DNA of 64,000 nt, taken from positions 1 through 64,000 of the forward strand of contig NZ_SMKL01000023.1 of the NCBI RefSeq assembly GCF_004348545.1, read 5' to 3'. This stretch comes from Jiangella ureilytica. Its GTDB lineage: Bacteria > Actinomycetota > Actinomycetes > Jiangellales > Jiangellaceae. The translations under genes were made by a program, and so were the position numbers. A model generated the notes under the pieces. That model was not told where the DNA came from and did no database searches. It was given only the letters and a program-made list of their open reading frames with translations. Shown here in pieces: positions 34,846 through 43,870 of this stretch. Numbering within the stretch: position 1 is the first letter of the stretch; each line of letters opens with the position of its first letter.

Positions 34846-36933
34846 TCATTCTTCGACGATTTCCCGACACAGGGTCAGGACGTCCTCGCCGTAGCGGTCG
34901 AGCTTCGTGCGGCCGACCCCCGGGATGGCCGAGAGCTGGGTCTCGTCGGCCGGCTTGGCCTCGGCGATCGCGATGAGCGTGGCGTCGGTGAACACGACGT
35001 AGGCCGGCACCTTCTGCTCCTGCGACCGCTCCAGCCGCCAGGTGCGCAGCCTCTCGAACAGCGCGTCGTCCATGGAGGACGGGCAGCTGCCGCACCGGCC
35101 GAGCTTGCGGTCGACGGCGTCGACCAGCGGCGCGCCGCAGACCCGGCAGCGGGCCGGAGCACCCGACCGGCGGGCCTTGCCCCCGGCGCCGCGCTCGGCG
35201 CGGTGGTCGCTGCGGGCCCCGCCACCGGGGCGGACGCCGTCGAGGAACCGGCTGGGCCGGCGGTTGCCGCGCCCGCCCGGCTGCCGCGCCAGCGACCACG
35301 ACAGCGACAGGTGCTCGCGGGCCCGGGTGACGCCGACGTAGAGCAGCCGGCGTTCCTCTTCGATCTGGGCGGGCGTCTCAGCGTAGCTCAGCGGCAGCGT
35401 GCCCTCGTGGCAGCCGACGACGAACACGGCGTCCCATTCGAGGCCCTTGGCCGAGTGCAGCGAGGAGAGGGTGACGCCGTCGGCCACCGGGGCGTGCTGG
35501 GCCGTGGCCCGGGCCTCGAGCTCGTCGACGACGTCGGCCAGCCCGGCGCCGGGCTTGGCCGCCACGACCTCTTCGGCCAGCGACACCAGCGCCGCCAGCG
35601 ACTCCCAGCGCTCGCGGGCCTGACCGCCACCGGCCGGCGGGGTGGGCGACCAGCCGGCCGAGCTGAGTACGGCGGCCGTGGCCGCCGCGGCATCGGGGGC
35701 GTCAGGGGCGCCGTCGGCCGTGCGGACCGCGGCCCGCAGCAGCATGGCCGCCTGGCGCACCTCGCCGCGGTCGAAGAACCGCTCGGCGCCGCGGACCACG
35801 TAGGCGACACCGGCGTTGGCCAGCGCCTGCTCGTACGCCTCGGACTGCGCGTTGACCCGGAACAGCACCGCGATCTCGCGCTGCGGCGTGCCGTTGGCGA
35901 CCAGCTTGGCCACCTGGTCGGCCACCCACGCGGCCTCGGCGAGCTCGTCGGTGTGCTCGATGAAGACCGGCTTGGGGCCGGGCGGGCGCTGCGCCTGCAG
36001 CACCACGCCGGCCAGCGCGTCGCGGCCGGGCTTGAGGACGGCGTTGGCGACGTCGACCACCTGGGGCGTGGAGCGGTAGTCGCGGAACAGCCGCACGACG
36101 GTGGCGCCGGGGAAGCGCTGGGGGAAGCGGACGAGGTAGTCGGGCTGGGCGCCGGCGAAGGAGTAGATGGTCTGGGCGGGATCGCCGACGACGCAGACGT
36201 CGGTGCGATCGCCCATCCAGAGGTCGAGCAGCTTCTGCTGGACCGGCGAGACGTCCTGGTACTCGTCGACCACGAAGTGGTGGTATTGCGACCGGACCTG
36301 CTGGGCGACGCCCGGATGCCCGGACAGCAGGCCGACGGCGGCGAGCAGGATGTCCTCCATGTCGAGGACGTTGCGGTCGGTCTTGAGGTCTTCGTACGCG
36401 GCGTAGACGCGGGCGACGGAGTCGGGGTCGACGTTGCCGACCTCGCGGTGCGCCGCCGCCGCCGCGGTGACGTAGGCCTCGGGCAGGACGTTGCTGACCT
36501 TGGCCCACTCGATCTCGGACGCGAGGTCGCGCAGCACCGTGCGGTCGGTGGGCACCCGGCAGCGCGACGCGGCCGAGCCGACGATGGGCAGCTTGCTCGA
36601 GTTGATCTCGGGGAGGTCGGAGCCGGTGATCTGCGGCCAGAAGTAGCGGGCCTGGCGCAGCGCCGCGGAGTGGAAGGTGCGCGCCTGCACGCCCTCGGCG
36701 CCGAGGGCGCGCAGCCGGCCGCGCATCTCGCCGGCGGCGCGGGTGGTGAACGTGACGGCGAGCGTACGGCGCGGATCGAACGCCCCGGTGTGCACGCCGT
36801 GGGCGATGCGGTGGGTGATGGCGCGGGTCTTGCCGGTGCCCGCGCCGGCGATGACGCAGACCGGCCCGGTGAGCGCGGTGGCGACCGCTCGCTGCTCGGG
36901 ATCGAGGCCGGCGAGGACGTCGGGGGCTGGCAT
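34846..36933 (-). CDS. uvrD2: UvrD2-type 3'-5' DNA helicase with HRDC domain
   Basis: This 695-residue superfamily 1 helicase has Walker A GAGTGKTRAI near residue 30, VVDEYQDVSPVQ (Walker B), GDPAQTIYSFAGA, LFRDYRSTPQ, and the C-terminal motifs SLHSAKGLEWDAV and YVGVTRAREHL. After the motor comes a four-Cys zinc element (CRVCGAPL...GRCGSCP) and an HRDC domain (LRTWRLERSQEQKVPAYVVFTD). This layout defines mycobacterial UvrD2, which is essential there. The ATG at 36933 gives the normal N-terminus; upstream in-frame starts add unlike residues. It diverges from mycoredoxin. Confidence 0.95.
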   Translation of the reverse strand: MPAPDVLAGLDPEQRAVATALTGPVCVIAGAGTGKTRAITHRIAHGVHTGAFDPRRTLAVTFTTRAAGEMRGRLRALGAEGVQARTFHSAALRQARYFWPQITGSDLPEINSSKLPIVGSAASRCRVPTDRTVLRDLASEIEWAKVSNVLPEAYVTAAAAAHREVGNVDPDSVARVYAAYEDLKTDRNVLDMEDILLAAVGLLSGHPGVAQQVRSQYHHFVVDEYQDVSPVQQKLLDLWMGDRTDVCVVGDPAQTIYSFAGAQPDYLVRFPQRFPGATVVRLFRDYRSTPQVVDVANAVLKPGRDALAGVVLQAQRPPGPKPVFIEHTDELAEAAWVADQVAKLVANGTPQREIAVLFRVNAQSEAYEQALANAGVAYVVRGAERFFDRGEVRQAAMLLRAAVRTADGAPDAPDAAAATAAVLSSAGWSPTPPAGGGQARERWESLAALVSLAEEVVAAKPGAGLADVVDELEARATAQHAPVADGVTLSSLHSAKGLEWDAVFVVGCHEGTLPLSYAETPAQIEEERRLLYVGVTRAREHLSLSWSLARQPGGRGNRRPSRFLDGVRPGGGARSDHRAERGAGGKARRSGAPARCRVCGAPLVDAVDRKLGRCGSCPSSMDDALFERLRTWRLERSQEQKVPAYVVFTDATLIAIAEAKPADETQLSAIPGVGRTKLDRYGEDVLTLCREIVEE

Positions 36934-37062
36934 CGCTCCATCCTGACAGCCGGCACCGACAGGATGCGAGGCGGATCGCGTCGCGGTACGGAACAATCCG
37001 GGCGAGCGCCCGTGTTGAACCAGCTGACACGTCAACGAGGTTTCGCGAGAGCAGGAGAGTCG

Positions 37063-37311
37063 ATGTCGCGGTTCACCATGTACAGCACCACCTGGTGTGG
37101 CTACTGCCGTCGACTCAAGACCGCGCTGAACCGCGAGGGCATCACGTTCGACGAGGTCGACATCGAGACCGACCCGAAGTCCGCGGACCTCGTCATGGGC
37201 ATCAACGCGGGCAACGCCGTCGTGCCGACCCTGGTGTTCGCCGACGGAAGCTCACTGACCAACCCCAGCCCGGCGCAGGTCAAGGCCAAGCTGACCGCTA
37301 TCGCCGGCTGA
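37063..37311 (+). CDS. mrx1: Mycoredoxin (glutaredoxin fold, WCGYC)
   Basis: This 82-residue thiol-disulfide oxidoreductase has active site TTWCGYCRR and the cis-Pro loop VVPTLVFADG. The WCGYC motif and length match mycoredoxin-1, which reduces mycothiol mixed disulfides. The ATG at 37063 follows AGGAGA. It lies next to uvrD2 and nudC, as in mycobacteria. Its 3' end overlaps the convergent nudC 3' end by 14 bases. Confidence 0.93.
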   Translation: MSRFTMYSTTWCGYCRRLKTALNREGITFDEVDIETDPKSADLVMGINAGNAVVPTLVFADGSSLTNPSPAQVKAKLTAIAG

Positions 37312-38197
37312 CGTCGGCCGGCAGCGGCCGGCCGTACCAGCCCTCGACCAGCTTCCGGGCGATCGAGATGCCGCTGGGCGGGAGCACCTCGCCGCGCTCC
37401 ATCGCCGCGGTGAGCTCGTCGCGGCTGAACCAGCGCGCCTCGGCGATCTCCTCGCCGTCGGGCGTCGGGTCCTCGCCGGCGGCGGTCGCGTAGTAGCCGA
37501 GCATGAGGCTCGACGGGAACGGCCACGGCTGGGCGCCGGCGTAGCGGCACGCCGTCACCCGCACGCCGACCTCCTCGTAGAGCTCGCGCACGACGGCGTG
37601 CTCCGGCGTCTCGCCGGGCTCGACGAAGCCGGCCAGCGTCGAGAACCGGCGCCCCGGCCAGGCCGCCGACCGGCCCAGGAGGCAGCGATCCTTCTCGTCG
37701 ACCACCAGCACGATGATCGCGGGGTCGGTGCGCGGGAAGTGCTGTGACCCGTCGAGTTCGCAGACGCGGACGTGCCCGCCCTGCTCGGCCTGCGTGGGCC
37801 CGCCGCAGCGCGGGCAGAACCGGTGCGTCGCGTGCCAGTTGGCCAGCGCGATCGCATGGACGGCCAGGCCGGCGTCGCGGTCTCCGAGCACCGTGCCCAC
37901 CTCGCGCAGCGTCGCACCGCCGTCGGGCTTCTCACCCACGTGGACGGCCACGAAGGCGACGCCGTCGTCGTCGAGTCCCAGCAGGAAGCGGTCGCCGTCG
38001 GGCGCCTCGGCCGGCGAGACGAACCGCAGGCTGTCGCCGTCGACCGGCACCGTCCCGTCGCCGACCAGCAGCACCCGGGTGCCGTCGTCGGACCACAGGG
38101 AGTCCAGCCACGCGGCGTCGGCGCGGCGGTCGGCGGCGCGGTCGACCGTGGAACGCGAGAGGGCGAGGGGTCCGGGCAAGACATAGGCCTCGTGCAC
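37298..38197 (-). CDS. nudC: NADH pyrophosphatase NudC
   Basis: This ~299-residue Nudix enzyme hydrolyses NAD(H), and removes NAD caps from RNA in some bacteria. It has the zinc-ribbon start FCPRCGG, the Nudix box GFVEPGETPEHAVVRELYEEVGV, and the NudC-specific QPWPFPSSLMLGY. Only three of the four expected zinc Cys are seen (VRVCELDG lacks the fourth), a variation also known in actinobacteria. The start may be the GTG at 38197 or one at 38230; the latter would almost abut the divergent deoD start, so 38197 is preferred. Confidence 0.92.
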   Translation of the reverse strand: MHEAYVLPGPLALSRSTVDRAADRRADAAWLDSLWSDDGTRVLLVGDGTVPVDGDSLRFVSPAEAPDGDRFLLGLDDDGVAFVAVHVGEKPDGGATLREVGTVLGDRDAGLAVHAIALANWHATHRFCPRCGGPTQAEQGGHVRVCELDGSQHFPRTDPAIIVLVVDEKDRCLLGRSAAWPGRRFSTLAGFVEPGETPEHAVVRELYEEVGVRVTACRYAGAQPWPFPSSLMLGYYATAAGEDPTPDGEEIAEARWFSRDELTAAMERGEVLPPSGISIARKLVEGWYGRPLPADVSRR

Positions 38198-38232
38198 GAC
38201 CCACGACCCTACGCCGGATACCGTTTCCACTC

Positions 38233-38937
38233 GTGAGCACCCACATCGCTGCCGCGTCCGGCGAGGTCGCCGAGACCGTCCTGCTGCCGGGCGACCCCCT
38301 CCGTGCCGAGTGGATCGCGAAGACCTACCTCGACGACGTCACCTGCTACACGCAGGTGCGCAACATGCTGGGCTTCACCGGCACCTACCGGGGCCGGCGC
38401 CTCTCGGTCCAGGGCACCGGCATGGGCCAGCCGTCCCTCGCCATCTACGTCCACGAACTGCTCGTCGAGTACGGCACGAAGACCCTCGTCCGGGTCGGGT
38501 CGTGCGGCGGGCTGCTCGCCGACGTCGCCTTGCGCGACCTCGTCATCGGCGTCTCCGCGGCCACCGACTCGTCGATGAACGCGCTGCGCTTCGAGGGCTT
38601 CCACTACGCCCCGACGGCGGACTTCTCGCTGGTGCGGGCCTACGTCGAGAAGGCCGAGGCGGCCGGCGCCCGGTACCACGTCGGGCAGCTGTTCAGCACC
38701 GACTCCTTCTACCACGACCGTCCCGAGCTGCGGGACCGGCTGACGCAGTACGGCGTCATGGCCGTCGAGATGGAGGCGGCCGCGCTGTACACGCTGGCCG
38801 CGAAGTTCGGCGCCCGGGCCATGGCCGTCTGCACGGTCAGCGACAACCTCGTCACCGGCGAGGAGACGTCGGCCGAGGAGCGCGAGCGCACGTTCGCCGA
38901 GATGGTCGAGCTCGCTCTGGACTCCGTCTCGTCGTGA
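38233..38937 (+). CDS. deoD: Purine nucleoside phosphorylase, DeoD type
   Basis: This 234-residue hexameric-type phosphorylase cleaves purine (deoxy)nucleosides with phosphate, for purine salvage. Signatures are LLPGDPLRAEWIAK (phosphate-binding Arg), NMLGFTGTYRG, VRVGSCGGL, and the nucleoside-binding AVEMEAAALYTLA with CTVSDNL, containing the catalytic Asp. The start is the GTG at 38233, which diverges tightly from nudC. The next gene starts by a GTGA overlap. Confidence 0.95.
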   Translation: MSTHIAAASGEVAETVLLPGDPLRAEWIAKTYLDDVTCYTQVRNMLGFTGTYRGRRLSVQGTGMGQPSLAIYVHELLVEYGTKTLVRVGSCGGLLADVALRDLVIGVSAATDSSMNALRFEGFHYAPTADFSLVRAYVEKAEAAGARYHVGQLFSTDSFYHDRPELRDRLTQYGVMAVEMEAAALYTLAAKFGARAMAVCTVSDNLVTGEETSAEERERTFAEMVELALDSVSS

Positions 38938-39938
38938 CACCGCGCGGGTGGGCGTGGCTGGCCGGGTCGACCGTGCCCGCCGCGCTGCTCGCGGTCGTGG
39001 TCGTCTGGCCGCAGGGCCTCGGCCTGGCCGGCGTCTACGGCCCGGCCCAGCTGGTGGCGCTGCGCGGCCTGACGGTGGTGGCCGGCGGTTGCGCCGTGGT
39101 CGGCGTGGCCGTGCTGGCGCTGCTGATCCGGCGGGCCCGGTGGCCGCTGGCGGCGGTCGCCGGAGTCGTCGCGGTGGCGACGGTGTTCTCGGCCGGCGTG
39201 CTGTGGTCTCGCGGGGTCTGGACCGACCGGGTGGAGCCGGCCGCGTCGTCGGCCTCCGGCGAGGGCGAGGTGCGGGTGCTCGCCTTCAACACGCTGTACG
39301 ACGGCGCCGGCCCGTCGGTCGTCGCCGACCTGGTGACGGCGTACGGCGCCGACGTCGTGGTGCTGCCGGAGACCTCCGCGGCCACGACGTCGCGGGCGGC
39401 GGAGCTGGCCGGAGGTGCCTTCCAGGTCTTCCACCACCAGGTCGACGCCGGCATCACGTCGGCGACGGGGCTCCTGGTGGCGTCGTCGCTCGGAACGTAC
39501 GGCGAGCCGCAGCCGGACCCGTCGGGCGGGCTCGGCTCCTTCACCGTGCGACCGGTCGCGGGCGGTGACGGCCCGCCGATCACCGCGGTCCACGCCTGGC
39601 CACCCACCGGCGACGCGATGGCTCGCTGGCGCGACGACACCGTCTGGGCGGTGCGCCGCTGCAAGGGCGGTGAGGGCGCGATCGTCGCCGGCGACTTCAA
39701 CGCGACGCTGGACCACCCGGCGCTGCGCTCGCCGGAGCCGTGCGCCGACGCCGCCGCGGAACGCGACGCGGCCGCCGTCGGCACCTGGCCCGCGGGGTGG
39801 CCGTGGTGGGCCGGCGCGCCCATCGACCACGTGCTCGCCGACGCGCGGGCCTGGGAGGTCGTGTCGTTCAGCGTGCTCGGCGCCGCCGGCGGCAGCGACC
39901 ACCGGCCCGTGCTGGCCGTGCTGCGCCCGGCGGGCTAG
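38934..39938 (+). CDS. Membrane endonuclease/exonuclease/phosphatase-family protein
   Basis: This 334-residue protein has three hydrophobic helices in the first ~95 residues. The EEP domain that follows faces outward and has VLAFNTLYDG, VLPETSA (metal Glu), ITAVHAWPPT, VAGDFNATLDHPALR and the terminal GGSDHRPVLAVL. These are the classical catalytic Asp/Asn/His motifs. It could cleave phosphodiesters of nucleotides or lipids outside the cell. The GTG start overlaps the deoD stop, so the two are co-translated. Confidence 0.88.
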   Translation: MTPRGWAWLAGSTVPAALLAVVVVWPQGLGLAGVYGPAQLVALRGLTVVAGGCAVVGVAVLALLIRRARWPLAAVAGVVAVATVFSAGVLWSRGVWTDRVEPAASSASGEGEVRVLAFNTLYDGAGPSVVADLVTAYGADVVVLPETSAATTSRAAELAGGAFQVFHHQVDAGITSATGLLVASSLGTYGEPQPDPSGGLGSFTVRPVAGGDGPPITAVHAWPPTGDAMARWRDDTVWAVRRCKGGEGAIVAGDFNATLDHPALRSPEPCADAAAERDAAAVGTWPAGWPWWAGAPIDHVLADARAWEVVSFSVLGAAGGSDHRPVLAVLRPAG

Positions 39939-40027
39939 AGATTCGTTAGCGGCACGTGTCGAGAACCGTGCGCCGGCTCCGTCCCCGGGGTACGAGCGGC
40001 CGCGAGGGCCACTCGAGGATGGGAGTG

Positions 40028-40525
40028 ATGACAGTGCAGCCGAACCAGATCGCCGAGGTCCTGAACCGCCCCCTCAGCCAGGAGCTGCTGGCCCGCGACA
40101 TCACCCGGCTGGCCTACGTCGCCGCCGACGGTACGCCGCGCACCGTCCCGATCGGGTTCTCCTGGAACGGCACCGAGATCGTCATGTGCACGTCGACCAA
40201 CGCCCCGAAGCTGGCGCATCTGCGCCGCAACCCGGCCGTCGCCCTGACCATCGACACCGAGGTGCACCCGCCGAACCTGCTGCTGATCCGCGGCACGGCG
40301 GAGCTCGACGTCGTCGACGGCATTCCGGACGAGTACATGGAGATGAACACCACCTACGAGATGACGCCCGAGCAGCGGGTCGAGTGGGAGGCCGGGGTCC
40401 GCGCCCTGTACGACCAGATGGTGCGCATCGTCGTCACCCCGACGTGGGCGAAGCTGATCGACTTCGAGTCGACCCTGCCGAGCGCCGTCGAGGAGCTGAT
40501 CCAGCAGAAGTCCGGGCAGGTCTGA
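40028..40525 (+). CDS. Pyridoxamine 5'-phosphate oxidase-family (flavin/F420-binding split barrel) protein
   Basis: This 165-residue protein has the split-barrel start ITRLAYVAADGTPRTVPIGFSWNGTEIVMCTSTNAPKL and a compact C-terminal helical part. Such proteins bind FMN, F420 or haem; which one cannot be told from the sequence. The ATG at 40028 is used, but a GTG two codons later has better spacing from GGGAG. It lies 18 bases upstream of the YCII/DGPF gene and so may share the ECF42 operon. Confidence 0.8.
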   Translation: MTVQPNQIAEVLNRPLSQELLARDITRLAYVAADGTPRTVPIGFSWNGTEIVMCTSTNAPKLAHLRRNPAVALTIDTEVHPPNLLLIRGTAELDVVDGIPDEYMEMNTTYEMTPEQRVEWEAGVRALYDQMVRIVVTPTWAKLIDFESTLPSAVEELIQQKSGQV

Positions 40526-40543
40526 CCAGGAAGGATCATCATC

Positions 40544-40951
40544 GTGAAGTATCTGCTGCTGAAGCACTACCGGGGCGGGCCCGACGCCGTCGCCCCCCAG
40601 CCCCCGATGGACGAGTGGACGCCCGAGGACGTCGACGCGCACGTGCAGTACATGCGCGACTTCGCCGCCCGGCTGGTCGAGACGGGTGAGTTCGTCGACG
40701 AACGGGCCTTGCGCCCCGAGGGCACGTTCGTGCGCCACGACGGCGAGGGCCGCCCGCCGGTCACCGACGGCCCGTTCGCCGAGACCAAGGACCTCATCGC
40801 CGGCTGGATGCTGATCGACGTGGAGTCGTGGGAGCGGGCGGTCGAGCTGGCCGGGCAGCTGTCGGCCGCTCCCGGCGCCGGCGGCGCACCGACCCGCGAG
40901 TGGCTCGAGGTCCGGCCGCTGTTCTCCGAGCAACTCCTGGGCACGGAGTGA
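40544..40951 (+). CDS. YCII-related DGPF protein
   Basis: This 135-residue protein of the DGPF/YCII family has the signature PPVTDGPFAETKDLIAGW. DGPF proteins are the standard partners of ECF42 sigma factors and may have small-molecule-binding or catalytic roles, still poorly known. The start is the GTG at 40544, and its stop overlaps the sigma-factor start (GTGA). Confidence 0.9.
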   Translation: MKYLLLKHYRGGPDAVAPQPPMDEWTPEDVDAHVQYMRDFAARLVETGEFVDERALRPEGTFVRHDGEGRPPVTDGPFAETKDLIAGWMLIDVESWERAVELAGQLSAAPGAGGAPTREWLEVRPLFSEQLLGTE

Positions 40952-42099
40952 ACGAGGGGCTGCTGCGCGAGCTCGTCCCCACCGTCATCGGGATCCTCGT
41001 CCGCCGCGGCGCCGACTTCGCGTCGGCCGAGGACGCCGTGCAGGAGGCCCTGATCCGGGCGCTGGCGACCTGGCCGGACGATCCACCCCGCGACCCGAAG
41101 GCCTGGCTCGTCGCAGCCGCGTGGCACAAGTTCCTCGACGCCGTCCGGGCCGAGACGTCGCGGCGGGGGCGAGAGGTCGCCGTCGACGCCGAGCCGCCTC
41201 CGGGCCCGGCCCCGTCGACCGACGACACGCTGCGGCTCTACTTCCTGTGCGCGCACCCCACGCTGCCGCCGGCCTCGGCCGTCGCCCTGACGCTGCGCGC
41301 CGTCGGCGGCCTGACGACGCGGCAGATCGCGGCCGCCCACCTCGTCCCCGAGGCGACCATGGCGCAGCGGATCAGCCGGGCCAAGCGGCGCATCGCGGGG
41401 CAGCCGCTCGACCAGCCCGGCGATCTCCCGACCGTGCTGCGCGTGCTCTACCTCGTCTTCAACGAGGGCTACGGCGGCGACGTCGATCTCGCGGCCGAGG
41501 CGATCCGTCTCACCCGCCAGCTCGTCACATTGACCGACGAGCCCGAGGTCGCGGGGCTGCTCGCGCTCATGCTGCTGCACCACGCCCGCCGCGAGTCGCG
41601 CACCGGCCCGGGTGGCCGGCTGGTGCCGCTCGGCTCGCAGGACCGGTCGCTGTGGGATACCGGCCTCATCGCCGAGGGCGTGGCGATCCTGCAGGCCGCC
41701 CTGGCCCGCGACCGGCTGGGCGAGTACCAGGCGCAGGCCGCGATCGCCGCCCTGCACGCCGACGCCGCTCGAGCCTCGGAGACCGACTGGGTGCAGATCG
41801 TCGAGTGGTACGACGAGCTGCTGCCCCTCACCGGCGACAGCCCGGTCGTGCGGCTCAACCGCGCGGTGGCGGTCGGCGAGGCCGACGGGCCGCAGGCAGG
41901 CCTGGCGGCGCTGGACGGGGTCGACCCGAGCCTGCCCCGGTACGCGGCGGTGACGGCGTATCTGTACGAGCGCGCGGGCGAGCTCTCGCGCGCGGCCGGC
42001 CTGTACGCCGACGCGGCCCGCGCCGCGACCAGCGTGCCGGAGCGCGACCATCTGACGCGCGAGGCGGCCCGGGTGCGCCAGCAGCTGCGGGGTTCCTGA
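40948..42099 (+). CDS. ECF42-type sigma factor with C-terminal TPR-like domain (DUF6596)
   Basis: This 383-residue sigma factor is much longer than ordinary ECF sigmas. Region 2 reads RRGADFASAEDAVQEALIRALATWP, and region 4 reads LTTRQIAAAHLVPEATMAQRISRAKRRI. From YLVFNEGYGGD onward the C-terminal ~210 residues form the conserved ECF42 helical-repeat domain that stands in for an anti-sigma factor. No anti-sigma gene is present, as expected. It forms an operon with the DGPF protein. Its target promoters probably include its own operon. Confidence 0.93.
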   Translation: MNEGLLRELVPTVIGILVRRGADFASAEDAVQEALIRALATWPDDPPRDPKAWLVAAAWHKFLDAVRAETSRRGREVAVDAEPPPGPAPSTDDTLRLYFLCAHPTLPPASAVALTLRAVGGLTTRQIAAAHLVPEATMAQRISRAKRRIAGQPLDQPGDLPTVLRVLYLVFNEGYGGDVDLAAEAIRLTRQLVTLTDEPEVAGLLALMLLHHARRESRTGPGGRLVPLGSQDRSLWDTGLIAEGVAILQAALARDRLGEYQAQAAIAALHADAARASETDWVQIVEWYDELLPLTGDSPVVRLNRAVAVGEADGPQAGLAALDGVDPSLPRYAAVTAYLYERAGELSRAAGLYADAARAATSVPERDHLTREAARVRQQLRGS

Positions 42100-42153
42100 G
42101 AGTGCGTCTGATTCGGTCGCCGTTTCGAACAGGTGTGCGATAGGCTGCGGGAC

Positions 42154-42699
42154 ATGATCCGCCCCGGAGATCACCCCAGCGCGGCCTGGGCCAGCCTGGC
42201 CCCCGGCACCGTCCTCAACGCCGTGCTCGAGACGTTCGACCCGCCCGCGCTCCCCCGCCGCGACCTCCCCCGGGTCGCCGCGGCCTACCAGCGCCAGGGC
42301 GCCCACCTCGACGCCATGCGGGCCCGCGTCATCGCCGAGCTCGCGTCGCGGCCCGAGCCGCCGGGCGGCCCGGCTACGTCCGTCACCATCGCCGAGGCCT
42401 TGCATCTCGACCTCGACTCCGCCACCGAGCTGGTGACCCTGGCGGTCGACCTCGTGACCGGCCTGCCGGCCACCCTCGCCGCCCTCGACGACGGCCGCAT
42501 CACCCTGCCGAAGGCGCGCGTCATCGCCCAGCGCACCCGCCGGCTCGGCCCGGCCACCCGAGCCGCCGTCGAAGCGGTCGCCCTGGCCCGCGCACCCGAG
42601 CTCACCGAGCCGCAGCTGCGCCGCTGGCTCGACGACGCCATGACACCGCCCGAGACGGGCGGGAACGGAGAGAACGGCGAGACCCGCGCCTCCTCCTGA
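42154..42699 (+). pseudogene. Truncated DUF222 protein, HNH part missing
   Basis: This 181-residue ORF corresponds to the first part of a DUF222-HNH protein (DAMRARVIAELASRP, TELVTLAVDLVTGLPATLAALDDGRITLPKARV). Full members are about 400-500 residues with a C-terminal HNH nuclease. Here the frame stops after ETRASS, and no HNH motif follows in any frame. It is probably a decayed copy, although a short independent DUF222 protein is possible. The start is the ATG at 42154 with a weak ribosome site. Confidence 0.65.
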
Positions 42700-42812
42700 C
42701 CCCGCTCGAGGTCACCGCCGCGCGGCGCCGGCTCCGAGAACGCACACGCCCTCGCCCGGAGCCGGGGCGGCGGAGGGGGAGCCGGCCTCACCAACGCGAG
42801 CAGGGCTCACCA

Positions 42813-42912
42813 GGCGGAGGGGCGGTGGATGCGGAGCCGGCGTGAAGTGGCCGCGCTCGATGTCCACCACGGTTGGCCGCAGAGCCGGCGCAGCATCCAC
42901 CGCCCCTCCGCC
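42813..42912. repeat. 20-bp perfect inverted repeat with 60-base loop
   Basis: The 20 bases at 42813-42832 are the exact reverse complement of 42893-42912, and GCCGGC elements inside extend the pairing. It lies between the truncated DUF222 gene and the convergent double-Nudix gene, where it could act as a bidirectional terminator or mark a past rearrangement. Confidence 0.7.
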
Positions 42913-42937
42913 GGACCCACCCCAAGAAGGCGACCGT

Positions 42938-43870
42938 TCAGGACCCGGCCGCCCGCAGCGCCTCTGTGGTGACGGCGGTCAGCGCGAGCCCGGCGACCTG
43001 GGCCGGGTCGAACCAGCGGGCGCCGACGGTGGAGCCGCCGACGTCGGCGAGGACGACCTCGGCGGGCTCATCGACCACGACGTCGTAGTAGGGCCGCACG
43101 CCGTGCCAGTCGATGGCGAAGCCCTCGGGACCGACCTGCTCGGGCTCGCGGTGGCTCGCCACGCCGAGGAGCCGGCGCACGCGGCCGACCTGCCCGGTCT
43201 CCTCGTGCAGCTCGCGCAGCAGCGCCTGCGACGGCTGCTCGCCGAAGTCGGTGCCGCCGCCGGGCAGGTGCCAGCAGCCGGCGTCGGGGTAGCCGTCGGC
43301 GACCTGGGTGAGCAGGATCCGCCCGTGCGGGTCGCGGACCAGTCCGTACGCGGCGAACCGCTGGACGGTGTGCCGGCCGTCGGGCGCCTGCTGGATGTGG
43401 AAGCCGGGCAGCTCGGGCATCCGCTCGGGCGGCAGGTCCACCGTCGACAGGGGGAGCTTGAGGATCTGCGCGACGAACGGGCGCAGCTGCAGGGTGGCCG
43501 CCTCGTCGAGGCTGACCCAGCGGACGTCGTCGACCATGGGCGAGAGCGGTTCCGGCTCGCCGCTGATGACCTCGGCCTCGAACAGGATGCGGTCGGTGTG
43601 CAGCGTGACCTCGCGGTGCGGCCGCGCCCGGGTGTCGGCCAGCACGTCGATGGGCGTGACGGCGCGCAGCAGCAGCCCGGACTCCGCGGCCGCCTCGCGC
43701 ACGACGGCGTCGCGCGGGTGCTCGCCGTGCAGCACGCTGCCGCCCGGCAACGTCCAGACCCCGGGCGTGCCCGACCGCACCGACTCGCGGATGAGCAGCA
43801 CGCGCGCGGACGCGTCGAGACAGACGGCGTAGGCGGCGATGCGGCGCAGCGGTTTCAGCTGGGGGGTCAC
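42938..43870 (-). CDS. Tandem double-Nudix hydrolase
   Basis: This 310-residue protein has two Nudix domains. The first box reads GGSVLHGEHPRDAVVREAAAESGL; its core is REAAAE rather than REUxEE, so one catalytic Glu is replaced by Ala. The second box, GGGTDFGEQPSQALLRELHEETGQ, is complete. The N-terminal domain is therefore probably weakened or regulatory, and the C-terminal domain active. The start is the GTG at 43870. The substrate is unknown. Confidence 0.85.
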   Translation of the reverse strand: MTPQLKPLRRIAAYAVCLDASARVLLIRESVRSGTPGVWTLPGGSVLHGEHPRDAVVREAAAESGLLLRAVTPIDVLADTRARPHREVTLHTDRILFEAEVISGEPEPLSPMVDDVRWVSLDEAATLQLRPFVAQILKLPLSTVDLPPERMPELPGFHIQQAPDGRHTVQRFAAYGLVRDPHGRILLTQVADGYPDAGCWHLPGGGTDFGEQPSQALLRELHEETGQVGRVRRLLGVASHREPEQVGPEGFAIDWHGVRPYYDVVVDEPAEVVLADVGGSTVGARWFDPAQVAGLALTAVTTEALRAAGS

